The translations under genes and the position numbers were made by a program. Positions 26,367-36,600 of a stretch of DNA of 64,000 bases are shown piece after piece. The notes below the pieces were generated by a model. That model was not told the origin of the DNA and made no database searches. It saw only the letters and a program-made list of their open reading frames with translations. Position 1 is the stretch's first letter. Every line of letters begins with the position of its first letter. Origin of the DNA: Chondrilla cf. caribensis (taxonomy: Eukaryota; Porifera; Demospongiae; Chondrillida; Chondrillidae); the NCBI GenBank assembly GCA_964020155.1, contig OZ026567.1:497382-561381 (forward strand), written 5' to 3'.

Positions 26367-27329
26367 TTGGTACTCCGTCTCCGTGGTGATATGCAAATCT
26401 TTGTGAAGACCCTGCAGCTGCCTGGCAAGGCAATCGTTCTTGAAGTGGAGCCAAGTGACACAGTTGACAGCATGAAGGCCAAGATTCAAGACAAGGAAGG
26501 CATCCCACCAGATCAGCAGCGTCTCGTCTTTGCTGGCAAACAACTGGAAGACGATCATACTCTTGGAGACTACAACATTGGAAAAGAGTCCACTCTCCAT
26601 TTGGTACTTCGTCTCCGTCGTGGTATGCAAATCTTTGTGAAGACCCTGACTGGCAAGACGATCACTCTTGAAGTGGAGCCAAGTGACACAGTTAACAATG
26701 TGAAGGCCGAGATTCAAGACAAGGAAGGCATCCCACCAGATCAGCAGCGTCTCATCTTCGCTGGCAAACAACTGGAAGACGGTCATACTCTTGGAGACTA
26801 CAAGATTCAAAAAGAGTCCACTCTCCATTTGGTACTTCGTCTCTTTCATGGTATGCAAATCTTTGTGAAGACCCTGACTGGCAAGACGATCACTCTTGAA
26901 GTGGAGCCAAGTGACACAGTTAACAATGTGAAGGCCGAGATTCAAGACAAGGAAGGCATCCCACCAGATCAGCAGCGTCTTATCTTCGCTGGCCACCAAC
27001 TGAAAGACAGTCGTACTCTTGGAGACTACAACATTCAAAGAGAGTCCACTCTCCATTTGGTACTTCGTCTCTGTGGTGATATGCAAATCTTTGTGAAGAC
27101 CCTGACTGGCAAGACAGTCACTCTTAAAGTGGAGCCAAGTGACACAGTTGACAGTGTGAAGGCCAAGATTCGAGACAAGGAAGACATCCCACCAGATCAG
27201 CAGCGTCTTATCTTCGCTGGCCGCCAACTGGAAGACGGTCGTACTCTTGGAGACTACAACATTCAAAAAGAGTCCACTCTCCATTTGGTCCTTCGTTTCC
27301 GTGGTGATATGCAAGACAATCACTCTTGA
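26367..27329 (+). CDS. Ubiquitin array of the GTPase-less fifth unit
   Basis: Four full ubiquitin repeats, with the start of a fifth, in one open frame (320 aa), each about 76 aa and close to canonical ubiquitin ([20 protein letters not shown] type). None of the unit junctions is Gly-Gly: the ends read RLRGD, RLRRG, RLFHG, RLCGD and RFRGD. The first unit has a 2-residue insertion (KTLQLPGKA). The fifth is cut by a 26-bp deletion between gcaa repeats after 27312, which shifts frame and gives a stop. Upstream, the usual N-terminal segment is missing: 5'-block sequence (ctcaactacaagtga) joins directly to the ubiquitin linker at about 26354. It may be a separate short gene or the 5' end of a unit whose Death exon is at 29737. 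Confidence 0.6.
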   Translation: MVLRLRGDMQIFVKTLQLPGKAIVLEVEPSDTVDSMKAKIQDKEGIPPDQQRLVFAGKQLEDDHTLGDYNIGKESTLHLVLRLRRGMQIFVKTLTGKTITLEVEPSDTVNNVKAEIQDKEGIPPDQQRLIFAGKQLEDGHTLGDYKIQKESTLHLVLRLFHGMQIFVKTLTGKTITLEVEPSDTVNNVKAEIQDKEGIPPDQQRLIFAGHQLKDSRTLGDYNIQRESTLHLVLRLCGDMQIFVKTLTGKTVTLKVEPSDTVDSVKAKIRDKEDIPPDQQRLIFAGRQLEDGRTLGDYNIQKESTLHLVLRFRGDMQDNHS

Positions 27330-28390
27330 AGTGGAGCAAAGTGACACAGTTGACAATGTGAAGGCCAAGATTCAAGACAAGTGTAGTGTAGTGTACCATG
27401 TGTGCCATGTTTGAGTCTTATGTTGTAAATGTCCTGCATGATCTAACTATTAGACAATGCGATATTATTGTAGTTAATTGGTGTATAGCTATATATGTCT
27501 AGCCGGTGTGTATGCATGTGGCGCCTCCCGCCTTTAGTCTTAGTCCTTTTGTATGCTTCTAGTCTTATACTTAATTTGTATTCTAAGAATTATATATTCT
27601 AGCAATTTAATGAGTAGACCAGTTGTTTGTTCTGACAAACAGTGAACAGTGTATATATGCGCTATATGTGAACCACTAGATGGATATTAGAGTAGTGACG
27701 TCGACGAGGATTAGGATTTTTGTCTCGTTTATTTTGTTGTTCTCTTTTGGATCGACCATTTTACCATTGTGAATGGCATCTCCTATGTGGATTGGATTGT
27801 TATCCAAGTTCTCCTCACAGACCGAGTCCTTTGCATCCTACGTGGAGCGAGTCAAGCTGTATGGAACACAATCTTCAAAGATTACCCCTTGAGCTCTTGG
27901 TTGTTGCTGGAAATGGCCCTAGCCTCATGATTATAATATTATAAAGGCAACACAATAATACTGGTATAGCTGTGTTGACCTACAACCATTATCAAGATTT
28001 ACGACAGAGCTAAGGAAATGTTTACAGTATGTTGTATATTTGGAACAGTAGATAATATATTATGTATATAGGGCTGGACTTATAGCAGCAATTGTACTGC
28101 ATGCATTCTCTTTTGCTTCCTTGGCATTATCAAAGTGTTGCTAAGACAATGCTATATTCAGATAGAACCGGATGTCATATAACACTCGTCTCTGTTGCTT
28201 TAACAGAATCTGGCTAAAGGCGTCCCCTGAATAAATAAGCTGCCCAAAATACAAAATCATCAAATAATTATTGACTGTGCTAGCCAGCATCTACTCAGTG
28301 TATGCATGCCAACACACACCCATGTGTCCTACCCTTGAAATGGATACTGCATGTATCTGACTGAAAGCGAATTACTGCAGTTCTCATTTA
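27330..28390. other. Region where the Roc-COR exon would be expected
   Basis: A ubiquitin fragment continues, out of frame, to about 27382, then the sequence is unrelated to the GTPase exons. No P-loop, DTGGQ or COR sequence is visible in any frame. Positions 27700-27950 carry a short Cys/His-containing frame without motifs. Confidence 0.6.
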
Positions 28391-28397
28391 CCTGTAG

Positions 28398-30032
28398 AGG
28401 AACAGTATACTGGTGCCGAGGAGAATATGCCTAAAGGTCACACTCGTGTGAAAGTCGATATGCTATCAAGGCCCAAACAGGACCTGGTGAAGTTCAAGAA
28501 TCAACTTGGTGTAATACTAGCCAATCCTCCTGAGAGACCATGGAAGGGTGAGTGGTGATAAGGGTCCAGGCATGCATTAGATTTTAACACAGTTCCAAAG
28601 AAACTCTGTATCTGCATCAATAGATGATATGGACAAAATTTACCATCTTCAACTTAATATTTGCATAGTATTCTCTTTGCATAATTCTGTATTCTAACTA
28701 TGGTTTGATATATTATGAGGGGGCCATTTTTTCCACATCATCCCTGTACGTACATATAGAGTGCTATCTCACTCTATAATACTGTACGTATAGACTTTAT
28801 ATCCATAACAGCTACAAAAACACACTAAGTTAAATATAAAGGCAGCATAACAATACCACAGCACAATCGTGTTGTCATTGATCTATTTATCAGTACTATA
28901 CATATTTCGACATAGCTACAGGCATCTGTGTGTACACAGATGTATATGGGTCCATTTAACGTGTTAGTCAGTATACTATAGCTGATTCTGTTCAGCATGT
29001 TTGCCGGCACACAATCATGCTCTTATCCTGTATGTTGACATTTTGTCTGACAATACTAAATTACTGCAGTTCTCATTTACCTGTAGTGGACCAGTGTACT
29101 GGTGCCAAGGAGGACATGCCCAAAGATCACACTCGTGTGAAAGGTGACATGCTTTCTACACCCAAACAGGACCTGGTGAAGTTCAAGAGTCAACTTGGTG
29201 TAAAACTGAATAATCCTCCCAAGAGATCATGGAAAGGTGAGTGGCCGTAAGGATTCAGACATGTATTACAATCCAAGCGGGCTCATGCTCAGTACACTAG
29301 TCAACATATGCTCAGCGCACTTGCCAATATACATGCATCCATGCCTCTTATCCTAATCAAACTGCATGTATGGCTGTTGGCCACTCTGCATGGAATGGAT
29401 TTGAGGCTTGCAGACTGTGGCATGCAAGGGATTCCCTCCACCTTCATATTGCTGGTTGTATATAGATAATAAGCAATTTGGTTAGTGAGCTTAGCGATGA
29501 GATGAACTTTACCAATGGGTGCTTGGTGGAAAGGCTAATGGTAGCAGGCCAGACTAGACATGTATAGGCTCGGAGAGGTGTAAGTGGTTTTGAAGAACCT
29601 CTCCACTGGCTCCCTATGGCCTCTCAAGTGCATCACTTCACACAGTATAATAGTAACTAACCATACTTTCTATGATATTGTATACACATATGAACTATGA
29701 TGGGGTCAGAATATGATTATTCTCTTGTTTTTGTAGACAAGACACCATCTGAATGCGCATTTTCTTATATCTTGGAGAAAGTCCCCAATTGGCCTGATCT
29801 TGTAATAGCCCTTGGGGTACCTATTGATAAAATCAAATTCCTATTGAAAAATTCCAGCATTGGTGGCTATGAAGCTCTCAAACTGTGGCAGTCTAAGCAT
29901 AAGACTATAACCAAAGGATACCCCCCAACCTGGGAGTTCTTGTTGAAAGCTATTAATGACTATATTAGTCCTCGTGTCAGCAATGAGATAGCCGAAAGAG
30001 CAACTTTAGAGGAGGCATGGTCTATTCAGTGA
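28398..30032 (+). CDS. Duplicated helical exons and Death-domain exon of the fifth unit
   Basis: Two 150-bp exon-like copies (28398-28547 and 29087-29236), each with a tgtag acceptor, GGTGAG donor and phase 1 borders, are related to the helical exon 3 of gene 4 (a YTG...DML pattern). A Death-domain exon follows at 29737-30032, phase 1, 98 codons, ending WSIQ like the other genes. All three are open and splice-compatible, although a direct join of both helical exons would be a duplication not seen elsewhere. The first exons could come from the ubiquitin array at 26367 or be lost. A Death domain usually mediates homotypic interaction; here the partner is unknown. Confidence 0.6.
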
Positions 30033-30690
30033 ACAGGTATAGTCCATTAGTAATACTGTACAGTGTTCAGTGTGTGAACCAGGTGACCAACCTGTGTACA
30101 TGTGTGTATACAGGTGGTGGTATCCCACTAGGAGGTAGCTACTGTACTGATCTCTCCTGTTGTGATGGAATCGTACTGAGTCATTCCTTCTCTGGTACAA
30201 GTATCTCAATGTACTTGTAGTGAGGATTGTGTGTTATCGGTGCTTCCTGAGGTATTGAGCAATGTGGGCCTCAACCACTGAACACTATGTACTCAACAAT
30301 CTCCACAGTTGTCCTGTTTCTAGTTTATCTGGTACAATGGACCTCTTCACCACAACACACTTCAGTTGTCTGTAGAACAGTCCCTCACATAACAGTACAT
30401 CTTGTGGACACAGATACGCTCACAGTGACACACACACACAGTAATGGTAGTGGTTCCAGTGTCAGTGGTGACCCTAGACATGAGAGTGAGGAACCGAGGG
30501 TGAGGTTGTGAGAGGTCCGACTGTATCGGACTGTAGAGCTGTGATATGCGGGGGTGGAGGTGGGATGTGTTAACGATATTCATGAGATGTCATTATATTC
30601 CAGCTGTTTATTGTATTGGTTCATTTTGATATTTCTCTTCTACAGAACTGGTAACCTCCCACCATTTCGTTGATTATAATTTGAACGTTG
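30033..30690 (+). other. Conserved 3'UTR region of the fifth unit
   Basis: Same 3' block as after genes 1-4, with acceptor tatacag near 30113 and the exon-like stretch ending TAG near 30218. This shows that the GTPase-less unit came from the same duplication. Confidence 0.55.
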
Positions 30691-30800
30691 AACATTCTAT
30701 TTTTCTACGACATAGCAGTGCATGTGTGTGTTGTAATCATAATTGTAGTGCGTGAGATTCTCCAATACATGTGCGCGTTATTGGTCGTTATTTCCCGTTA

Positions 30801-31412
30801 ATGAGTATGAGCAAAATGGTTTCCAGTTCGAGGATAATAATTTCTTCAAGATTTCCTCGATCCTCCAAGAGAGTCTTCGTTATAGGTAGAGTTGGTCGAA
30901 GTATAACTACCTCTGGAGAGAGTTCGGGTGCCTCGAAATTAGGATTAGGGAGAACTGCCGCTTTCACTGCTGGAGTACGTGTGTATAATATAATACATGT
31001 CTGGATCTATGGTCTACACTAGTACTGCTGCGTATATATATTCATGTATTTATATCATTAATTATGCTACGAAGTATACGTATAAATGCACCTTATGTGT
31101 ATGATAGCATACATGACTGCATAGTCTTGACTCAAATGTCTCATTCTGTATACGTAGAATTGCTATCTGCAGGTGCTGGTCCCACGAACAGCAACCCACT
31201 ATAATCTGGTTTATATACATACTCATGTACTGTATGCACCAGGATATAACTCCAATAGCACTAGCTACATTCTGCCCCTGTACCCCCTTCAGGTGTGTGT
31301 TGTGAGCTTCAGTGCTAGTTTCATATATCACTACAACAAGTTGAAGAGAGAGAGGGTTCGATTCAGAGACCCTCAGAACTGGGGACAGCAGGACCATCGG
31401 GGACATGGGATG
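30801..31412 (+). CDS. Small predicted single-pass membrane protein
   Basis: Two phase-0 exons, 30801-30974 and 31293-31412, joined by GTACGT...CAG borders, give about 98 aa or more. The N-terminal part is rich in Ser, Arg and Ile without acidic residues, like a mitochondrial targeting peptide. The junction makes a hydrophobic segment (AAFTAG then VCVVSFSASFIY), followed by a basic, Arg/Lys-rich tail with FRDPQNWGQQ. I do not recognise the family. The ATG lies inside a diverged copy of promoter block D, directly after its gcgcgttattggtcgtt core, so it may use that promoter. The 3' end is uncertain: the second exon either continues or splices after 31412. Confidence 0.45.
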
Positions 31413-31519
31413 GTGGGTAGCGTGGTGGAGAAAGAGAGTAGTCAAAATGTGTTGCATCATGCTATTCTAGTATTGCATCATACTATTTTGGATTGTATCA
31501 TAATATCATTCTAATGTTA

Positions 31520-32050
31520 CATACATATTGGTTGCTCTGAGCTACTTTCCTGTTCTGTCAATTTTATGCAACTCATCCCTATATCATTTTTCATTTTTAA
31601 CACATATTCACAATTTTCATACTATTCTAGTTAATGTTCGGTATGTCACAGCAAGCCTTCTATGCCACTCACGCAGTCCTTTATTGCTTTGATTTTTGTC
31701 CTGCCATGCCATAGACTTTGTCTTGTGAATTAGGACCATGCAGACTTTGCCAGGGAAGTGAGCACTTGGTGACTGTTTGGCACCTCACATGATCCCTGAG
31801 TACTCTGATTTGAACAATAATGTGTTTCTCACTCTGCACAATATCATGTAATCATGCAGTCTAGCAGCTTGGATTACATGCACACACTACATACAGGACT
31901 TGGTGTACACGTGTTGAACTGCATACCTGTGGATTTTATGGCTATACCAAGAGATAATATATAGAATAGTGTATGTAGTGTACATGCCATGCACAATGAT
32001 ATTTACATGTATATACACAATGTTGACATGCAACCACTTGACTTGTTCAA
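31520..32050. other. No gene seen
   Basis: Unique AT-rich sequence between the small membrane-protein gene and the domain-X pseudogene. I found no repeated block and no supported coding exon. Confidence 0.5.
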
Positions 32051-32057
32051 ATTTCTT

Positions 32058-32602
32058 CCTTATATCAGAGGTTTCCCCTTGTGTCATGCACACAACAGAT
32101 GTTGTTATTCCCATCCATGAGCCAACCATCCCAGATTTGGTGGATCATCTACGCACAGTTGATTTTGAGCTAAATACCAGAATTTTCAAGTTCCTCAATG
32201 AGATCTACAAGCCACTGCAACTATTTTGTGAAGAGTACATTGGCTCATTAATTTCCGATGACCCCTTATTATCCACCGTCACTGCCTGATGATTGCCAAT
32301 TGATGTGCCTAGAGATAAGAGGATACTGGACTCCTCTCAACATCCAGCTCCTTGGAAAGATAATTGAATTGATTGGAGATTCAGAGCTACCTTGTAAAAT
32401 TAGGAGTAGACAAGGATTCAAGGAAGGATGTGTGGTTCTCTACTTCTTGTCAAGATCAGTCTGACCTCAGCTCATAAGATGCTGTCTGCTCTCCCAACAC
32501 ATCTGTCTGAGCTCCGTTCCATGGGAGTCCTCATCATTGGAGTGGTTGAACAGTGGGAGGTGGATGTTGTCAAGGAGAAAGCAACATTCAATGTGACAAG
32601 GG
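32058..32602 (+). pseudogene. Broken copy of domain X
   Basis: Read across three frames, this matches the domain-X exon at 34312-35018: EPTIPDLVDHL versus [11 protein letters not shown], then [18 protein letters not shown] and SMGVL...QWEVD. There are frame changes near 32275 and 32455 and an internal loss of about 65 residues. The copy therefore cannot encode the full domain. It ends in a long (TG)n tract at the position of the donor. Confidence 0.75.
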
Positions 32603-32603
32603 T

Positions 32604-32719
<116 letters not shown>

Positions 32720-32937
32720 CACGCCACATCACGTGTGTGTGTTTGTATATGTTTGTGTGTGACACTGTGTACATGTACATGTGTATGTTTATAACGTGTA
32801 CATATGTGTGTTTGTGCATGAGTGTGAGTGAGAGTGTGCATGTGTGTGTCTTTGTGTACACACACACATGCATGCTACATAGTGTATTATGTAGACTGAA
32901 CACCATTCTCTGGGTGACCCACTCTAATGTTGTAGGC

Positions 32938-33153
32938 CTCCCTGGACTCAGTGGTGGTGAGGAAATCTATGTGAAGATGGTGGTCGGGTCAAGGGAGACT
33001 GTTTATAATGTCAATAGCAAGATTAGGGACAAAGAGGGAATTCCCCCAGAACAGCAACACCTCACCTTCAATGGTAGAGAACTAGAAGAAGAGTGCGCTT
33101 TGGGAGACTACAACATCCTCAAGGATTCCACACTGTATATGAAGCCTCCATGA
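32938..33153 (+). CDS. Ubiquitin-like terminal exon
   Basis: One ubiquitin-like unit of about 65 aa (YVKMVVGSRETVYNVNSKI..., DKEGIPPEQQ, TLYMKPP then stop) after a gttgtag acceptor. It keeps the GIPPxQQ core but has no C-terminal Gly-Gly, so it cannot be conjugated. It is probably the last exon of the disrupted domain-X gene upstream, showing that X plus ubiquitin was already joined there. The exon phase does not match the predicted upstream donor, so the gene model is incomplete. Confidence 0.55.
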   Translation, partial: LPGLSGGEEIYVKMVVGSRETVYNVNSKIRDKEGIPPEQQHLTFNGRELEEECALGDYNILKDSTLYMKPP

Positions 33154-33163
33154 GCTGTAGTGG

Positions 33164-33296
33164 ATTGAAATGTTTCAGTTCACTTCAAGTCCATGGACTT
33201 AAAGTGAACTGAAACATTTCAATTTTTACAATCAAGCTGAAGTGAAAATGAAATTCAAGTTCTAGATAATGGCATTTTCACTTCAGCTTGATTGTA
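33164..33296. repeat. Twin palindromes after the ubiquitin-like stop
   Basis: Palindrome 1 spans 33164-33223 with 22-bp perfect arms (33164-33185 and 33202-33223), and its centre aagtccatggactt is also self-complementary. Palindrome 2 has arms 33228-33250 and 33273-33295 (23 bp, perfect) with a 22-bp loop. Both start within 75 bp of the stop at 33153. Confidence 0.95.
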
Positions 33297-33695
33297 CCTG
33301 AAGAAGCCCAAGCAGACGAAAGGTTGTACATTGAAGATTTATTTATGTTGAAATCGTGACATGTGTTTTCAGTCCAAATAGAAGAAATCATATCGACTTC
33401 CAATCCGGGCTGTTGTTGGAGTATCTATGGTCTAATGAAACGAGAGTAGTTTCCGGTTACGCCCACTCAATTACTTCCGGCCATTAATCGATTAATCATT
33501 GGTGAAATGAGAGTAGTTTTCAGTTACCCCACTCATTGACAATTACTTCCGGCGATTAATCGATTATTAATCATTGGGTTAATATGCCTCTCGCGTTTGA
33601 ACACGACTGACGTGCCATACTGGAGAATAGAACTCCACATACAAGACTACTCGTATAAGCTATAAAGTATTACGTGTACTTCTGTCGTCGAAATA

Positions 33696-36600
33696 ATGGA
33701 CCCGAATCGTCAAGACGCTTTGGTGAAGTTGGAAAGTGACCTAAGAGTGAACCTCTCCTTAGTTGGTGTTGTTCCTCTGTTAGAGAAGACCGAAGACGGA
33801 CGCGGAGGCTTTATGACCCGTGAAGAGAGAATGGCGGTGGAAGCAATTCCACAGGAGGACGATCCTCGAAGAGTGAGCAAGATTATCGACACCTTGAGAA
33901 AGAAGGACAACGATGCTTTCGATAGATTTTGTGAAATTTTAAGACAAAGCGGAAACAAAGTTTGGGAGAAAAGAATCAGAGAATATGAGGAAAGGGCAGC
34001 TGTACGAAGATCTGAAAAACACTTCGATGAAGGTACCAAATGTACTTGATTTATGAATTGATTCGTTTATTGTATACGTTACAAATTAGTATTATTCACA
34101 ACTTTTTTTGTTGTGATATCAAAATATTATAACAGTATGCACTGTATGGACTACTACAAAAACAGGCTCATACTTGTCGATGATATGATTAGCAACTATT
34201 ATGTTTGTATTGTCTGCATTGTGCCTATAAGTAGTTTGACTTGACCAACAGTGAGGGAGTGGAATAATTAGTGATCTATTATTATGCCTTATACTACTCC
34301 TTATTCTATAGGAAAGGTTAGAACCGCTAGAGTGTACGTTGATGAGCCACAGATGCCAGATCTGGAAGACCATCTACGCAAGATGGACCACGAACTGTGT
34401 ACATGTATTTTACAACTACAACCGGAGAAGTATATTTCCCTTAAACTATCCTGTGAAGACTATATTGGATCTTTAAAACACAGCATGCGCAAGCCCTTTA
34501 AGTACCAGCCCTACCCTCTTCCCAATAACAGGCAAAAAATGTGGAGGGAGATTAGGGAGTTTTGGAACCAACTGGATGTACGCTTTCCTGCAACTATCAT
34601 TGATCTCATTGAAGAGTCTAGTCAGAAAAGTCAGCTGTCGATCCTCCTCAAAGAGTATCATAATCTCATCGCAAAGTTTTCAGGGAACACTCTTGAAGAA
34701 TTCCACAAAGAAAATATAGGTCTCTCCAATGGTCCTCACCTCACTGTGAAAGTAAAGGACAATCCGACCTTGAAAATGATACTTGACCTGGAGGACTACT
34801 TGGTGAAGTTGGGAGTGGAGAAAAGCCTTTTTAAGGGATTCACTCATGGGTGTGTGGTCCTGTATTTCCTGATCAGTCCAGCCTCAGTCAAGCTGTTGCC
34901 TTTCACTTTATCAACGTATTTTCCAGAGCTGGTTTCAATGGGAGTCCTCACCATCACAGTACCTGGTCAGTGGGAGGTGGACATTGCCACTAGAAAGATT
35001 ACACTGAATATGGCTAAGGTACGTGCATCTGGGACGATTGATCGATACATATTCGTTTCAGATCTGATTATTGTCAATAGTGCAAACAAATCAATTAATC
35101 ACAGGAAGTAATTAGGTGAGTAGAACAGGAAGTCAGCCCCATCTTATTACCCAGAACCTTCACTCCATGGGTTCAATTTTGTACTTCAAGTGTACCTGAA
35201 ATGTGAAGGACTCTAAAGACTCCACATCACGTCTATTGGATGACTACTCAGTCTAATAAAATGGTGGTGGTTTCCAGTTACACCCACTTAATTACTTCCA
35301 GTGATTAATTGATCAATCTATCATTTACTATACTCTGATAATTGATTTGAAAATTATAGCCAATTCCCAGCCATAGCAAACCTGTCATGATTATTGACAA
35401 CCACATGTTACATCATGCATGTCACAATATGTATGTCTAAGCAGTTATATACCAAATATCTGTTTGATATGTGTACATAGTTGACCCTTATTGTGTTATG
35501 TGAGGCCAGGTGTTATGAAGCAGTTAGACTAGTACAACTATAATTAAATGTTGCTGTCAATGCAAAATTACAGTAGCTGCATATAAGCCTACATCTAATA
35601 GTACTACGTATACATGTATACTTTTATGTACTTGGTCTAACGATCACATTGGATGACAAAGATGTGCTATCTTGCGACCATTCAGGATGAACTAAATGAG
35701 GAAACTCCTTTGCTTTTTGAAGAATTGTCAATACTCCAGCAGTCTACTGTACAAAATCCTCAGGTATGTAGTTATAGAGTTATGTAGTTGAGCTACTCAA
35801 GTCCTCCCTATTGTTAGGTCATTTTTTTGGAATCAGTTAATACATTGTAAAAATGGTGGTCATGCAGTTTGTAGTACATGAATGTGTGTAGGTACCACAG
35901 GAGTTGATGCAGGATTAGAAGCTGAGGGAAAGTGACTGAGTATATATAGAGGCTCAATAGTTATCAGTAGTTCACTGTTTTATCCAAGATTAAACTAATT
36001 AAGTCTCAAAACCTTGATGTGGTCACTAGTATGACTCTGGAGATGAGATAGATGAAATGGAAATATGGGAGAAGGAAATGTTTAGGAAGGAATCTCTTTC
36101 CAACTCTCTCCACATTCTCTGGGTTCTGTATGAGCCCATACATGTGCAGTTTGTATATAAAGATATGTATGTACATGCGTTGTATGTAGTAATGTATGTA
36201 TATGTACATTGCTGCATGTTGACCCAGTCAACTAGCAAGTTGAATTTTTCTCAGTTAATCACTTTTTGTGGAGTATACATACTTTTCATAGAATTGTGTT
36301 TGTAGTTTTATACCTGTATAACCATGTATATACATGCATGGTTCTGGACTACATGAAAGTGCACTCCTTAGGACAAGTGTTGCTGATGTAGTGAGATCTT
36401 AAGAGTGGTTTGGTGTTGTCCGTCATATTGTATTGCTGACATATTTTCTTTCTGCAAACTGAATCACAGGGTAGGGACATCCCCCCCAAGCAGTGGACCA
36501 GGTCTTGTTGTTGAGAGCCGTACTGGACAGGACCAGGTAGAAGAGATATGGAATAACTCCCTGATAGCTATCTCACCCAAAGACGATGATTTGCTCCATA

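Noticed and set aside
26316..27368. Long minus-strand open frame (350 codons) opposite the ubiquitin array
   Set aside because: Repeated ubiquitin DNA leaves one antisense frame without stops. The same antisense frame appears opposite every ubiquitin stretch here (1556-2035, 9601-10038, 37044-37610, 51131-51742) and has no independent features.
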